Notes: generated from the letters alone by a model not told the origin. 64,000 nt of DNA from Acidimicrobiaceae bacterium (GCA_003142095.1 PLON01000017.1:105954-169953); one strand, 5' to 3'; shown: positions 26,583-35,143, counted from the stretch's first letter. Program-made: numbers and translations.

Positions 26583-27322
26583 TGGTCCGGTTCGAAATTC
26601 GGACCCACCACGATGCGCTGTCCGGTCATCGCGGGTAGGAAGTCTCGTTCAGGCGCGGCCCTTCTCGCTAGATCCACTCGGGCGAGAGCATTTCCGTGAG
26701 GTGGCACGTGAGTGACAATGGTCCGTAGCGCGTCCAGCGACTGAGCGAGGGCACCAACTTCGTGGGCGTCGAGGTGATACGGAGACGAAGCGGCGTCGCG
26801 ATTCTCGAGCGTGCACTCGAGAATCGCGACGTCCGGCCGGAGAAAAGGTGAAGGGATGCGCCACCCCGGACCGGTATCAGCGCCGTACACCACCCGGGCG
26901 CCCCCCATCGTGACCTGAACCGCCAGGGTCGCTAGTTGGTGGGTCGTCGACGAACACTCGACTCGAAAAGTTGAACGCTCGACGAGGCTCCCGTCGCTCA
27001 CGACGATTACCTCGACGTCACTCGCTGACGGCTGACGGGTCATCGCGGACAACGTCTCGTACGAAACGATCACTCGTGGTCGCTCGCGCCAGGCGGGCGC
27101 GAAGGAGAGGAAATCGTCCAAGTCCGCCGAGTGATCGCCGTGAGCGTGGCTGACGACGATGGCGTCGAGGCGACTGGCCTGAGCGTGGTCGAGGTACGAG
27201 GCGAACGAGCCAAATCCGCAATCGAGCAGCACCGCTGCCTCTGAGGTCTCGAGCAAGTAACTCGAACAGGGATGTTGGAGATCCGGGTCGTACGACGACC
27301 CCGCGCAGCCGAGGACCGTCAG
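26573..27322 (-). CDS. MBL-fold metallohydrolase (RNase Z/Rv1339-like)
   Basis: A metallo-beta-lactamase-fold hydrolase. Zinc motif SHAHGDHSADL, then YGADTG, and the late His in VTHVPPH. It resembles Rv1339-type cyclic-nucleotide phosphodiesterases and RNase Z relatives. Codons upstream of the TTG at 27256 encode the conserved beta strand TVLGCAG and a PCSSYLL strand, so the protein must begin near 27322. No ATG, GTG or TTG exists there in frame; CTG at 27322, about 11 bp after GGGGA, is the best start candidate. An upstream stop closes the frame. Confidence 0.75.
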   Translation of the reverse strand: MTVLGCAGSSYDPDLQHPCSSYLLETSEAAVLLDCGFGSFASYLDHAQASRLDAIVVSHAHGDHSADLDDFLSFAPAWRERPRVIVSYETLSAMTRQPSASDVEVIVVSDGSLVERSTFRVECSSTTHQLATLAVQVTMGGARVVYGADTGPGWRIPSPFLRPDVAILECTLENRDAASSPYHLDAHEVGALAQSLDALRTIVTHVPPHGNALARVDLARRAAPERDFLPAMTGQRIVVGPNFEPDHYR

Positions 27323-27356
27323 AGTGAGCGGTCCCCGCGTCGCGGGACCAGTTGAT

Positions 27357-27887
27357 TCAGTGTTGCTCGTAGGTGCCGACGATTATCGCGCGAGCCAGCG
27401 AGTGCATAAAGAGATTGAATCCCAAGTATGCCGGTGACGCGTTTCCCGGCAGCTCCAACTTGTCGACATCGAGCGCGTGCACAACGACGTAGTAGTGGTG
27501 CGCACCGTGTCCGGCCGGAGGTGCCGCGCCCACGAAGCGCTTCATTCCCGCGTCATTGGCGAGTTGGACGGCGCCCTTTGGCAGACCGCTCCCCTCGTCG
27601 TCTCCGGCGCCCGAGGGCAATGACGTCGTCGTCACAGGGATATCGAAGACGGCCCAGTGCCAAAAGCCCGACGCCGTCGGCGCGTCGGGGTCGTACACGG
27701 TGACGGCAAAACTCTTCGTGTCGGCGGGAAAGCCGCTCCACGACAACTGGGGCGACTCGTCTTCGCCTCCCGATCCCATGCGCCCACTGACCTGGGCCAT
27801 CTTGAGCGGTTGGCCGTCGTGAACATCGTCCGACGTCACGTCAAACGTTCCGACGGGGGGAAGTTCTGCGTAGGGATCTCTCGACAT
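27357..27887 (-). CDS. PEBP family protein (YbhB/YbcL type)
   Basis: 176 residues of the phosphatidylethanolamine-binding-protein family. The conserved ligand-site residues appear in [26 protein letters not shown], and [21 protein letters not shown] carries the second motif. The bacterial members are small cytoplasmic or periplasmic proteins of uncertain role. The ATG at 27887 follows GGAGA; the upstream in-frame methionines are not preceded by a ribosome site. Ends 35 bp before the MBL hydrolase and is likely co-transcribed with it. Confidence 0.88.
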   Translation of the reverse strand: MSRDPYAELPPVGTFDVTSDDVHDGQPLKMAQVSGRMGSGGEDESPQLSWSGFPADTKSFAVTVYDPDAPTASGFWHWAVFDIPVTTTSLPSGAGDDEGSGLPKGAVQLANDAGMKRFVGAAPPAGHGAHHYYVVVHALDVDKLELPGNASPAYLGFNLFMHSLARAIIVGTYEQH

Positions 27888-28075
27888 CTTCTGTCTCCTC
27901 TCGAGGAATTGCATCATCAATGCGGGACCTCGGCTATCGCCATCGCCACTGTAATGAGCGCATCCCTAGGACGCAACTCCTCGAGACGGCGGTGGTTATC
28001 TCAATAGGATGAAATGCAATGAGCCCCTCTAAGACGCTACGTCCGAGCGCGCCTCCGGCGTCGTGCGCCGACTCG

Positions 28076-28118
28076 TGAAGACGTCGTCGGCCCGAGCGTC
28101 GAGTCGGTGACGTCTTCA
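28076..28118. promoter_or_regulatory. Nested inverted repeats at the gluconokinase start
   Basis: TGAAGACGTC (28076-28085) is the exact complement of GACGTCTTCA (28109-28118), and an inner CGACTCG/CGAGTCG pair interlocks with it. The right arm covers the GTG start. It could be an operator for a GntR-type regulator or an mRNA structure that masks the start. Confidence 0.35.
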
Positions 28119-28631
28119 GAAAAGCCAGAACCGCGATGCGTCATCGTGATGGGCGTCTCGGGCTCGGGGAAAACCACCGTGGCACGAACTATGGCCGAAC
28201 GCTGGGGCGACGTATTCATTGAATCGGACGACCTGCACTCCGCGGGCAACATTAAGAAAATGTCTGCCGGTATCCCCCTCGACGATGAAGACCGGCTTCC
28301 CTGGCTACGCGCTGTCGGCGAGCGACTTCGAGTGGAAGCAGCTGAGGACCACGGCACGGTGACCTCTTGCTCGGCGCTGAAACGTGCGTATCGCGAGATA
28401 CTGCGCGAGTACGCACCGTCAGCATTTGTTGTGGAACTCGATGGACCAATTGATGTCATACGGAAGCGCGTCACCTCGCGTCATCACGCGTTCATCTCGC
28501 CGTCACTGCTCGACTCGCAGTTCGCCACGCTCGAACCCCTGGAATCTGACGAACGTGGCGTGCGCGTGGACGTCACCCTTGGCGTGGACGAGATCGTGTA
28601 CCTCGTTGAAGGTGCGATCGCTGGTCGGTGA
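28107..28631 (+). CDS. gntK: Gluconokinase
   Basis: Phosphorylates gluconate to 6-phosphogluconate. 174 residues, the normal thermoresistant GntK size. Walker A MGVSGSGKTTVA is followed by FIESDDLHSAGNIKKMSAGIPL-type residues (key DD-LH-N--KM-G-PL), then SCSALKRAYREILR and the end VDVTLGVDEIV. GTG start at 28107. No gluconate permease or dehydrogenase is beside it. Confidence 0.92.
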   Translation: MTSSEKPEPRCVIVMGVSGSGKTTVARTMAERWGDVFIESDDLHSAGNIKKMSAGIPLDDEDRLPWLRAVGERLRVEAAEDHGTVTSCSALKRAYREILREYAPSAFVVELDGPIDVIRKRVTSRHHAFISPSLLDSQFATLEPLESDERGVRVDVTLGVDEIVYLVEGAIAGR

Positions 28632-28676
28632 AGGTAAGAGACCGCACCGCTACGCTGATGAAAACACGAGGTCGCG

Positions 28677-29525
28677 ATGTCCACTGAGAACACTTATGAG
28701 CGTCTAGGCATCCCTGAAGCCGAGCGCACATACGAAGGCGACGTTACGCCTGTCATGCCCGCCGCCTTCATCGGGCACGGCAGTCCCATGAACGCGATTG
28801 AACACAACCGCTATACCGAAGCCTGGTCGATGTTCGCGGCATCCATGCCCACGCCGAAGGCCATCCTCGTCGTCTCCGCTCATTGGTACGTCAACGTCAC
28901 CGCCGTTACCGCGATGAGAGTCCCTCGCACGATTCACGACTTCTACGGCTTTCCTCAGCCCCTCTTCGACGTGGAATACCCCGCGCCCGGCGACCCGGAG
29001 TTGGCTCAGCGCATCACCGATATCGTCGAGCCAACGTACGTGGGACTTGACACCGATAGTTGGGGCATCGACCACGGCACCTGGTCGGTCCTGCGCCACA
29101 TGTATCCCCGAGCGGACGTTCCCGTACTGCAGCTCTCGATTAACGCCGAACTGCCCTTCGACTACCACTTCAACCTGGGAGTTAAGTTGCACGATCTTCG
29201 CTCTAAAGGAGTCCTCATCCTCGGCAGCGGCAACGTCGTGCACAACCTTCGCCTCGTCGATTGGCACTCACCCGGCCAGGGAACGGACTGGGCGCATCGA
29301 TTCGACGACGCGATGCGCGACATCATGACTCACGACGCCAATGAACTCGGGACGGCGAGCGCCCACGGCGACTACGCAATGGCGGTGCCCACGCCTGATC
29401 ACTTCTTGCCACTCGCCTATGTGGCCGGACTCGCCGCCGCCGCGAAGACACCCGCGTCGACCATCGTCGACGGATACGAGATGGGTTCGCTCTCGATGAC
29501 TGCCTACCAACTGCGCTCGCTGTAG
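28677..29525 (+). CDS. DODA-type extradiol aromatic ring-opening dioxygenase (YgiD-like)
   Basis: A 282-residue LigB-like dioxygenase. Metal-binding His residues are in PAAFIGHGSPMNAI and VSAHWYVN, with DHGTWSVLRHMYPRADVPV and GSGNVVHNL further on, the typical YgiD/DODA arrangement. Family members cleave catechols such as DOPA, using iron or zinc. It lies 45 bp after gntK and may be co-transcribed, but no functional link is clear. Confidence 0.88.
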   Translation: MSTENTYERLGIPEAERTYEGDVTPVMPAAFIGHGSPMNAIEHNRYTEAWSMFAASMPTPKAILVVSAHWYVNVTAVTAMRVPRTIHDFYGFPQPLFDVEYPAPGDPELAQRITDIVEPTYVGLDTDSWGIDHGTWSVLRHMYPRADVPVLQLSINAELPFDYHFNLGVKLHDLRSKGVLILGSGNVVHNLRLVDWHSPGQGTDWAHRFDDAMRDIMTHDANELGTASAHGDYAMAVPTPDHFLPLAYVAGLAAAAKTPASTIVDGYEMGSLSMTAYQLRSL

Positions 29526-29549
29526 CTCGTCTCTGTTTTAGGTCGCCGC

Positions 29550-30095
29550 TTAGCGTTCTCGCCGACGCAGTTCGTCGTCAACGGCGGCGGGATCGAGCCC
29601 GCGACTGCGCAGGAGAAGCAGCGTGTGAAACCAGAGGTCGGCGGCCTCACTCACGACACGCTCATCGTCTTCACCGAGGGCCGCGACGACCAACTCCACG
29701 GCCTCTTCTCCGACCTTGCGGGCGTTGAGCGCTGTACCTCCCGACAGTTGTGCGTGAACGTATGAATCCTCGGCCTGCTCCGCTTCGCGACGCAGGATCT
29801 TTCGCCACAGCCACGGGGTGAAGCACGACGTGGACCCTTCGTGGCACGTCGGGCCATCCGCGTGCACGCTCACGAGAACCGCATCTTCGTCGCAGTCCAA
29901 TTCCAGGTTGGTGACGTGCAGGAAGTTGCCTGACGTCTCGCCCTTCTTCCAGAGTCGTTGACGAGAACGCGAGAAGAAGTGCACCAACCCGCTCGATCGA
30001 GTGAGCGCGAGTGCTTCCTCGTCCATCCACCCGAGCATTAGTACCCGGCCCGTTGATTCGTCTTGCACGATCGCAGCGCGGAGTTCCTCACTCAT
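29550..30095 (-). CDS. hisI: Bifunctional phosphoribosyl-AMP cyclohydrolase / phosphoribosyl-ATP pyrophosphatase
   Basis: Catalyses steps 2 and 3 of histidine synthesis. HisI domain (about 1-100): WMDEEALALT, then the metal-binding LDCDEDAVLV and CHEGSTSCF. HisE domain (about 105-181): ARKVGEEAVELVVAALGE and EAADLWFHTLLLL. Fused HisIE proteins are common. It is the last gene of the leftward his operon and overlaps the end of hisF by 8 bp. Confidence 0.95.
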   Translation of the reverse strand: MSEELRAAIVQDESTGRVLMLGWMDEEALALTRSSGLVHFFSRSRQRLWKKGETSGNFLHVTNLELDCDEDAVLVSVHADGPTCHEGSTSCFTPWLWRKILRREAEQAEDSYVHAQLSGGTALNARKVGEEAVELVVAALGEDDERVVSEAADLWFHTLLLLRSRGLDPAAVDDELRRRER

Positions 30096-30843
30096 AACAC
30101 TCCTTCAGAGGTCGCAGTTCGACGCCCAACGCTTCAATCTCGCGTCGTAGTCCCGCGAGTCCCGAGGGGTTTTCGTGCACGATCGACGCCACCAACGCAC
30201 CGTCGGTCACCCGAAGCGCGTCCGCCACATGCTGCGCGCAACCCGCGCCGCCCGACGCGATGACCGGCACGCTCACCGCGTCACGAACCGCGACGGTCAA
30301 CTCCAGATCGAAGCCGCGGCGCTGTCCGTCTTGGCGAATCGATGTCAGCAGAATTTCGCCCGCGCCACGCTCGCACGCCTCAACGGCCCAGGGAATGGTC
30401 TCGATCTTCGTCGCGATGCGAGCCCCGTGGGTGTGTACGACGCCGTCGCCGGTATCGATGGCGACGACCACGGCCTGGGAGCCGAAGCGATCAGCGATGG
30501 CGCTGATAAGCGAGGGGTCTGCGAGGGCCGCGGTGTTGATCGACACCCGGTCCGCGCCAGATTCGATGATGCGCGACGCGTCGTCGACCGAACGCACGCC
30601 GCCGCCAACGGTGAAGGGAATCTTCACGACGTCCGCCACGCGCTCCACCACCGAGATCATCGTGGCTCGCTCTTCGGGGGTTGCCGTGATATCGAGGAAG
30701 ACCAGTTCGTCCGCCCCGCCCTCGCTGTAAAACGTGGCGAGTTCTACCGGGTCACCGACGTCTCGCAGCTGCACAAAGCTGATGCCCTTGACGACGCGGC
30801 CGTGCGCGACGTCGAGGCAGGGAATTAAGCGAGGGAGAGGCAC
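30088..30843 (-). CDS. hisF: Imidazole glycerol phosphate synthase cyclase subunit
   Basis: A 251-residue TIM barrel that, with HisH, makes imidazole glycerol phosphate and AICAR. The catalytic Asp residues are in PCLDVAHGRVVKG and VVAIDTGDGVV; phosphate loops include GGGVRSVDDA and ASGGAG. GTG at 30843 overlaps the end of hisH by 19 bp and gives the normal length; the frame is open further upstream but only as antisense of hisH. Confidence 0.95.
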   Translation of the reverse strand: MPLPRLIPCLDVAHGRVVKGISFVQLRDVGDPVELATFYSEGGADELVFLDITATPEERATMISVVERVADVVKIPFTVGGGVRSVDDASRIIESGADRVSINTAALADPSLISAIADRFGSQAVVVAIDTGDGVVHTHGARIATKIETIPWAVEACERGAGEILLTSIRQDGQRRGFDLELTVAVRDAVSVPVIASGGAGCAQHVADALRVTDGALVASIVHENPSGLAGLRREIEALGVELRPLKECYE

Positions 30844-31379
30844 TGGTCGAGAAACTCGAGTCCGGCGGAGCCGCTCTTTTCGGGGTGAAACTGTACGCCG
30901 AGAAACGCACCACGACGCACGGCGACCGTCACGCCATCGACGCTCGCCACTTCGCGCGGTGAACGCACGGCGTAGGAGTGGGCGAAGTAGAAGGCCTCGC
31001 CCCACGGTTCGACGACCGACCACCCGAGGCGCGGCACACGACCGTCGCGTAGACGCACGACGTCACCCTCCAGCAGGCCGAGGCCCTTCACCCCGCCGCC
31101 CTCTTCACTACGTTCCATGGCTAGTTGCATACCGAGACAGATGCCGAGCGTCGAGCCGCCATCGCGAAATCGCTTGCGCAGCGCGCTCGCCACCCCCGTC
31201 TCGTTGAGCTGCGCCATGGCGCTCCTCGCCGATCCAACCCCGGGCAGAATCACGTACTCGGCGTCGCGAATAGCGTGCGGATCACTCGAAATGACACTCT
31301 CGCGTTCGAGGTGCGACAGAGCGGCGCAGACCGATCGGGTGTTACCCGCTCCGTAATCCACGACGACGACTGCCGTCAC
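30825..31379 (-). CDS. hisH: Imidazole glycerol phosphate synthase glutamine amidotransferase subunit
   Basis: A 184-residue class I glutaminase that feeds ammonia to HisF. Nucleophile Cys in GICLGMQ, and His-Glu of the triad in VQFHPEKS. VDYGAGNTRSV is the usual N-terminus. The GTG start overlaps the stop of the hisC-hisB gene (GTGA). Confidence 0.95.
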   Translation of the reverse strand: MTAVVVVDYGAGNTRSVCAALSHLERESVISSDPHAIRDAEYVILPGVGSARSAMAQLNETGVASALRKRFRDGGSTLGICLGMQLAMERSEEGGGVKGLGLLEGDVVRLRDGRVPRLGWSVVEPWGEAFYFAHSYAVRSPREVASVDGVTVAVRRGAFLGVQFHPEKSGSAGLEFLDQCLSLA

Positions 31380-32893
31380 AGCGAACCCTTGGTGGAGCGA
31401 ACGAGCGAGCCGTCTTTCTTCAGCGCTTGCGCCAGGGCCCGTCCCACCGCCTTGAAGGCGCCTTCGGCGACGTGGTGCGCGTTCTCTCCCGACGCCGTGA
31501 CGTGCAGAGTGATGCGGGCCGTTTGTACGAGCGATTCGAAGGCGTGGGCCACCATCCCCTCGTCGGGACTGATCGAGAGGTTCGCCGTCGCGCGCCCCGA
31601 AAGGTCCACGACCGCGTGGGCGATGGCTTCGTCCATCGGAACACGCGCCTCGCCGTATCGAGTGAGTCCCTTTCGATCGCCGAGCGCCTGATCGAGCGCC
31701 TCGCCGAAAGTACGCATCATGTCTTCCACCGTGTGGTGGTCCCCAGTTTCCAGGTCACCCACACCTTCGAGGCGAAGGTCGAGGCCCGCGTGAAAGGCGA
31801 GCTGTTGGAGCATGTGGTCGTAAAAGCCGGCTCCGGTATTCACGAGCACCCGGCCCTGGCCCGGCACGCGAAGTCGCACGCTCAGTAGGGTCTCGGCGGT
31901 GTGGCGCTCGTAACGCAGGTACTGCGGGGGCATGGGCGTGTCGAGCAGCACGGCGCGCAGCGCGTCGAGCAAAAAGTCATTATCGATATCGTCGCGAACA
32001 CTCACCCGCAGTCCCCCGGGGTACGCGCGCGTGACCGCGCCGTAGGGCAATAACTGATCGACGAGTTTTTCGGGCTCGTCCATCGGGATAAACAGAAAGT
32101 TTGTGTACGAACGAAGAGGCGCGAGTCCGAGCGTCTCGAGCTCGCCCGAGAGTCGATCACGCTCACTGAGCGCGCTCGAAACGTCGAGTGGCGACGAAAT
32201 CGCGGCGAGAGCCAGCGCCGCGGACAGTGACGACACCGACAGTGGCGCCTGGCGCGAACTGATGGCCTCGATCAACTCGGGCTTGGCTAGGGCGTAGCCC
32301 ACGCGCGCGCCGGCCAGTCCGAAGGCCTTTGAGAACGTGCGAAGGATAATTACCCCACGGTCGAGTTGATCGAGCGCGTCAACCCCGGAGTACTGCGCGT
32401 ACGCCTCGTCAACCACGATCTGGCCGGAGACGTCGGGAATCTCGCACATCTCGCCGGTCGGATTGTTCGGTCGACAGACGTAGACAAGGTCGGCGGTCGC
32501 GGGGTCCTCGACGACCGTCGCGCCAGCCATGATCGCCGCGTATCGGTACATCGAATAGGAGTACGCCGGCACCGTGGCGATGGTGCCTTCTTCGGCGAAC
32601 ATGTGCGCGAGGAGCACGATGAACTCGTCGCTGCCCGCACCGAGCGCCACGTTGTCAACCTCGAGGTCGTGGTAGCGGGCGATGGCTTCGCGAAGCGGCA
32701 GGTAGCGGCCGCGGTCGTATTCGTTGACGTCGGCGAGAGCGCGCGCCAGCGCCGCCGGGCGGGCACTCGGCGGAGGGGCCGACGCGACGTTGCCGTCGAA
32801 ACGCACAATGGAACGCGGATCGAGACCGACTCGTCGTGCGAGGACCTCGTTGGACGGCGGCCACTGATAGGCCTCGAGAGGAACGGGCTTCAT
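31376..32893 (-). CDS. hisCB: Fused histidinol-phosphate aminotransferase / imidazoleglycerol-phosphate dehydratase
   Basis: One 505-residue reading frame with two enzymes. Residues 1 to about 315 are HisC, a fold-type I PLP aminotransferase: GAGSDEFI, CRPNNPTGE, VDEAYAQY and the Schiff-base Lys 189 in RTFSKAFGLAGARVG. From about 326 to 505 is HisB: YERHTAET, GFYDHMLQQLAFHAG, GDHHTVEDMM, PMDEAIAHAVVDLSGR and GENAHHVAEGAFKA, with both metal-binding HHxxE motifs. There is no stop between them. An internal ATG (31933, residue 321) lacks a ribosome site. The two reactions are not consecutive: HisB acts just before HisC. The usual bifunctional HisB of enterobacteria is fused to a phosphatase instead. 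Confidence 0.93.
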   Translation of the reverse strand: MKPVPLEAYQWPPSNEVLARRVGLDPRSIVRFDGNVASAPPPSARPAALARALADVNEYDRGRYLPLREAIARYHDLEVDNVALGAGSDEFIVLLAHMFAEEGTIATVPAYSYSMYRYAAIMAGATVVEDPATADLVYVCRPNNPTGEMCEIPDVSGQIVVDEAYAQYSGVDALDQLDRGVIILRTFSKAFGLAGARVGYALAKPELIEAISSRQAPLSVSSLSAALALAAISSPLDVSSALSERDRLSGELETLGLAPLRSYTNFLFIPMDEPEKLVDQLLPYGAVTRAYPGGLRVSVRDDIDNDFLLDALRAVLLDTPMPPQYLRYERHTAETLLSVRLRVPGQGRVLVNTGAGFYDHMLQQLAFHAGLDLRLEGVGDLETGDHHTVEDMMRTFGEALDQALGDRKGLTRYGEARVPMDEAIAHAVVDLSGRATANLSISPDEGMVAHAFESLVQTARITLHVTASGENAHHVAEGAFKAVGRALAQALKKDGSLVRSTKGSL

Positions 32894-33948
32894 CGCCGCG
32901 CCGTGGCCTTGTGGGCGCTCATGCCCTCGAGCTCAGCCAAGGCCTCGATCGTCGGTGCCAGTCGCTCGAGGCCTTCTTTCGTGACGCGCTGCACGGTGAC
33001 GGTCTTCATGAAGGCCTCGAGACCGAGGCCTCCGGTCGACTTCGCCCACCCGCCCGTCGGCAAGACGTGATTGCCGCCGGTCGCGTAGTCGCCCGCGGGA
33101 ACGGGTGAGTAGGGACCGACGAAGACGGCCCCGGCGTTTCGAATCCGACCGGCGAGCGACTCCGCGCGTTCACCCAGGAGCGATACGTGCTCGGCGGCGT
33201 ACCCCTCCACCTCGGCGAGCGCGGCGTCGAGGTCGTCACCCACGCGAACTATGAATCCGCGCGAATCGGGACCGTGTTCCATCTGTGCGGCAATTTCTTG
33301 CGCGATGATCGTCTCGTCGAACCCCTCGTCCGCGACGACCACGATCTCGCTGGGTCCGGCCGGCAGATCGATCGCCACGTCGCGACTCACGATGAGTTTG
33401 GCGCTGTTGACGGCACCACTGCCGGGACCAAAGATCTTGTCGACTGGAGCAATCGACTCGGTGCCGTACGCCATGGCGGCAATGGCCTGCGCTCCGCCGA
33501 TCGCCCAGACTTCCTCGATGCCGAGGAGCGCGGCCGTCGCGGCCACGGCCGCCGAACCCTCGGGCGGTGTACAGACGACGATCCGTTCGACTCCCGCGAC
33601 CTGGGCCGGCACCGCACTCATGATGAGCGACGACACGAGTCCGCGCGGCACGTAAATTCCCACCGAACGCAGCGCCGTCCAGCGGCGCTCGAGGGTGACT
33701 CCGGCCGATACTTCCATCATAAGATCCGCGGGACGTTGTGCGGCGTGCCAAGTTCGCACCGCCTCCGCGGCGGCCAGCACCGCGGCCGTTGGAATATCGC
33801 CGTAGGCGACGGCTCGCTCGGGCGTGTCCGACGTCGTTGCGTCGAACAACTTTGACCATTCCACGAGCGCCACGTCGCCGCGCTCGCGCACGTCGGCAAC
33901 GATCTCTTCAATCGTGAACACGCGATCGGTCTTGACGGGCGTGCTCAC
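32890..33948 (-). CDS. hisD: Histidinol dehydrogenase (compact)
   Basis: Oxidises histidinol to histidine in two NAD-dependent steps. Seen: IVADVRERGDVAL, GGAQAIAAMAYGTESI, GPGSGAVNSAKLIVSRDVAIDLPAGPSEI-type core, zinc ligands in AAQMEHGPDS, the catalytic Glu-His in AEHVSLL and GDYATGGNHVLPTGG. At 352 residues it is about 80 shorter than usual; the missing part lies mostly between AQMEHGP and AEH, and the N-terminus is short. Known active residues are kept. GTG start overlaps the hisG stop by 4 bp. Confidence 0.93.
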   Translation of the reverse strand: MSTPVKTDRVFTIEEIVADVRERGDVALVEWSKLFDATTSDTPERAVAYGDIPTAAVLAAAEAVRTWHAAQRPADLMMEVSAGVTLERRWTALRSVGIYVPRGLVSSLIMSAVPAQVAGVERIVVCTPPEGSAAVAATAALLGIEEVWAIGGAQAIAAMAYGTESIAPVDKIFGPGSGAVNSAKLIVSRDVAIDLPAGPSEIVVVADEGFDETIIAQEIAAQMEHGPDSRGFIVRVGDDLDAALAEVEGYAAEHVSLLGERAESLAGRIRNAGAVFVGPYSPVPAGDYATGGNHVLPTGGWAKSTGGLGLEAFMKTVTVQRVTKEGLERLAPTIEALAELEGMSAHKATARR

Positions 33949-34802
33949 GGGACCATCCTCTCGATGGGCAGGGTGAGTATCGAACTCGCTCCGGCCGCCT
34001 CGAGTTTGGGCAGCAACGCCCAGATGTCGGCGGCGGGCACGAGGGCGTGCACGGCCACGACTCCCGGAGTCGCGAGGTCCATCACGGTCGGCGAGCCCGC
34101 CGTCGGCAAGACGGCCGTCACTTCGTCCAGTCGTTCTCTCGACACGTTGCAGAGGAGGTAGCGATTGGCCCGGGCGTTAATGACCGATCCGAGCACGGTC
34201 GTCAGCGTGCGGCGCTCCTCGGAGTCCTTGGCGTTCACTTGCCCGATCAAGACGGCTTCGGACTCGAACAACACGCCAATTGAGCGCAGTCCGTTCGTGC
34301 GCAACGTGCTCCCGGTCGAGACCAGGTCGACGATGGCGTCGGCGAGACCGAGACGCGGCGATATCTCGACCGACCCGGCGACCGAGACAATTTCCGCGCT
34401 GACGCCGCGCTCGGCGAGCGCCTTCGCTGCGATGCGCGGATGGGACGTCGCAATACGTCGTCCCGCGAGATCTTCAATTCGCGTGGCCGCGTCCTCATTC
34501 GACACCGCCGCTTGGAGCGAACACGCGCCAAAGCCCAAGCGCAATAACACTTCGACGCTGCACTCTCGTTCATTAATGAGATCGAGGCCGGTGATGCCAC
34601 AGTCCACGACACCGTCCTGGACATATTCGGGGACGTCATCGGCGCGCACGAAGAGTAGGTCAATGTCGGCGTTGCGACAGTGCGCCTGGAGCATGCGCTC
34701 GCCGGGTTCTTCGGGTGAGACGCCGCTCGCTTCGAGCAACGTCCACGATGGTTCGCGGAGTCGCCCCTTCGAGGGCAGGGCCATGGTCAAACGGCGAGTC
34801 AT
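33945..34802 (-). CDS. hisG: ATP phosphoribosyltransferase, long form
   Basis: First enzyme of histidine synthesis, condensing ATP and PRPP. 285 residues: a periplasmic-binding-protein-like catalytic part (MALPSKGRLREPSWTLL; CGITGLDLINE; LVSTGSTLRTNGL) and a C-terminal ACT-like regulatory domain (about 210-285, INARANRYLL...TVMDLATPG). It should be the HisZ-independent long form, inhibited by histidine. The ATG at 34802 follows AAGGGACG and overlaps the stop of the regulator gene by 4 bp. Confidence 0.94.
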   Translation of the reverse strand: MTRRLTMALPSKGRLREPSWTLLEASGVSPEEPGERMLQAHCRNADIDLLFVRADDVPEYVQDGVVDCGITGLDLINERECSVEVLLRLGFGACSLQAAVSNEDAATRIEDLAGRRIATSHPRIAAKALAERGVSAEIVSVAGSVEISPRLGLADAIVDLVSTGSTLRTNGLRSIGVLFESEAVLIGQVNAKDSEERRTLTTVLGSVINARANRYLLCNVSRERLDEVTAVLPTAGSPTVMDLATPGVVAVHALVPAADIWALLPKLEAAGASSILTLPIERMVP

Positions 34803-35113
34803 CGTCGTCCCTTCTTTAAGACGGCGCGATAGCCCCCCTGGCCGTGGTGGAGCCACTGCGCGACGCGGGTAACGGTGGCGGTGGAAGCACCGGTGCGCCG
34901 CGAGATTTCTTGGTAGGACATGCCTTCATCGACGAGCCGAGCCACCTGCAGGCGCTGGCCCATGGCGTCCAACTCGGTGGACGTACACAGGTCGCGAAGA
35001 AAGGCCGCGACCACGATCGGGTCGCGCAGACGCGCAACGGCCTCGACGAGTTCGTCGAATCGCAACGCCGTCTCGGGACTTGCGTCCGCCGGGATCACCT
35101 TTCCGCTCGTCAT
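34799..35113 (-). CDS. TrpR-like YerC/YecD family transcriptional regulator
   Basis: 104 residues of the TrpR-like helix-turn-helix family known as YerC/YecD. LRDPIVVAAFLRDLCTSTELDAMGQR is the dimer/helical part (key residues TS-TELDAM-QR) and SYQEISRRTGASTATVTRVAQWL is the DNA-binding helix pair. First gene of the his operon and overlapping hisG, so it is likely to be a histidine-responsive or operon-specific regulator that binds the 30-bp region in front. This role is inferred. Confidence 0.88.
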   Translation of the reverse strand: MTSGKVIPADASPETALRFDELVEAVARLRDPIVVAAFLRDLCTSTELDAMGQRLQVARLVDEGMSYQEISRRTGASTATVTRVAQWLHHGQGGYRAVLKKGRR

Positions 35114-35143
35114 ACTTACATGCTAATATGCTAATTCGCTACT
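35114..35143. promoter_or_regulatory. Divergent yerC-hisA control region with three 8-bp repeats
   Basis: Thirty bp separate the two start codons. Three tandem 8-bp units occupy most of it: TGCTAATA (35121-35128), TGCTAATT (35129-35136) and the weaker CGCTACTA (35137-35144, running into the hisA ATG). No ribosome site is present for either gene, so both mRNAs are probably leaderless with overlapping promoters. The repeats are the natural candidate for the regulator site. Confidence 0.5.
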
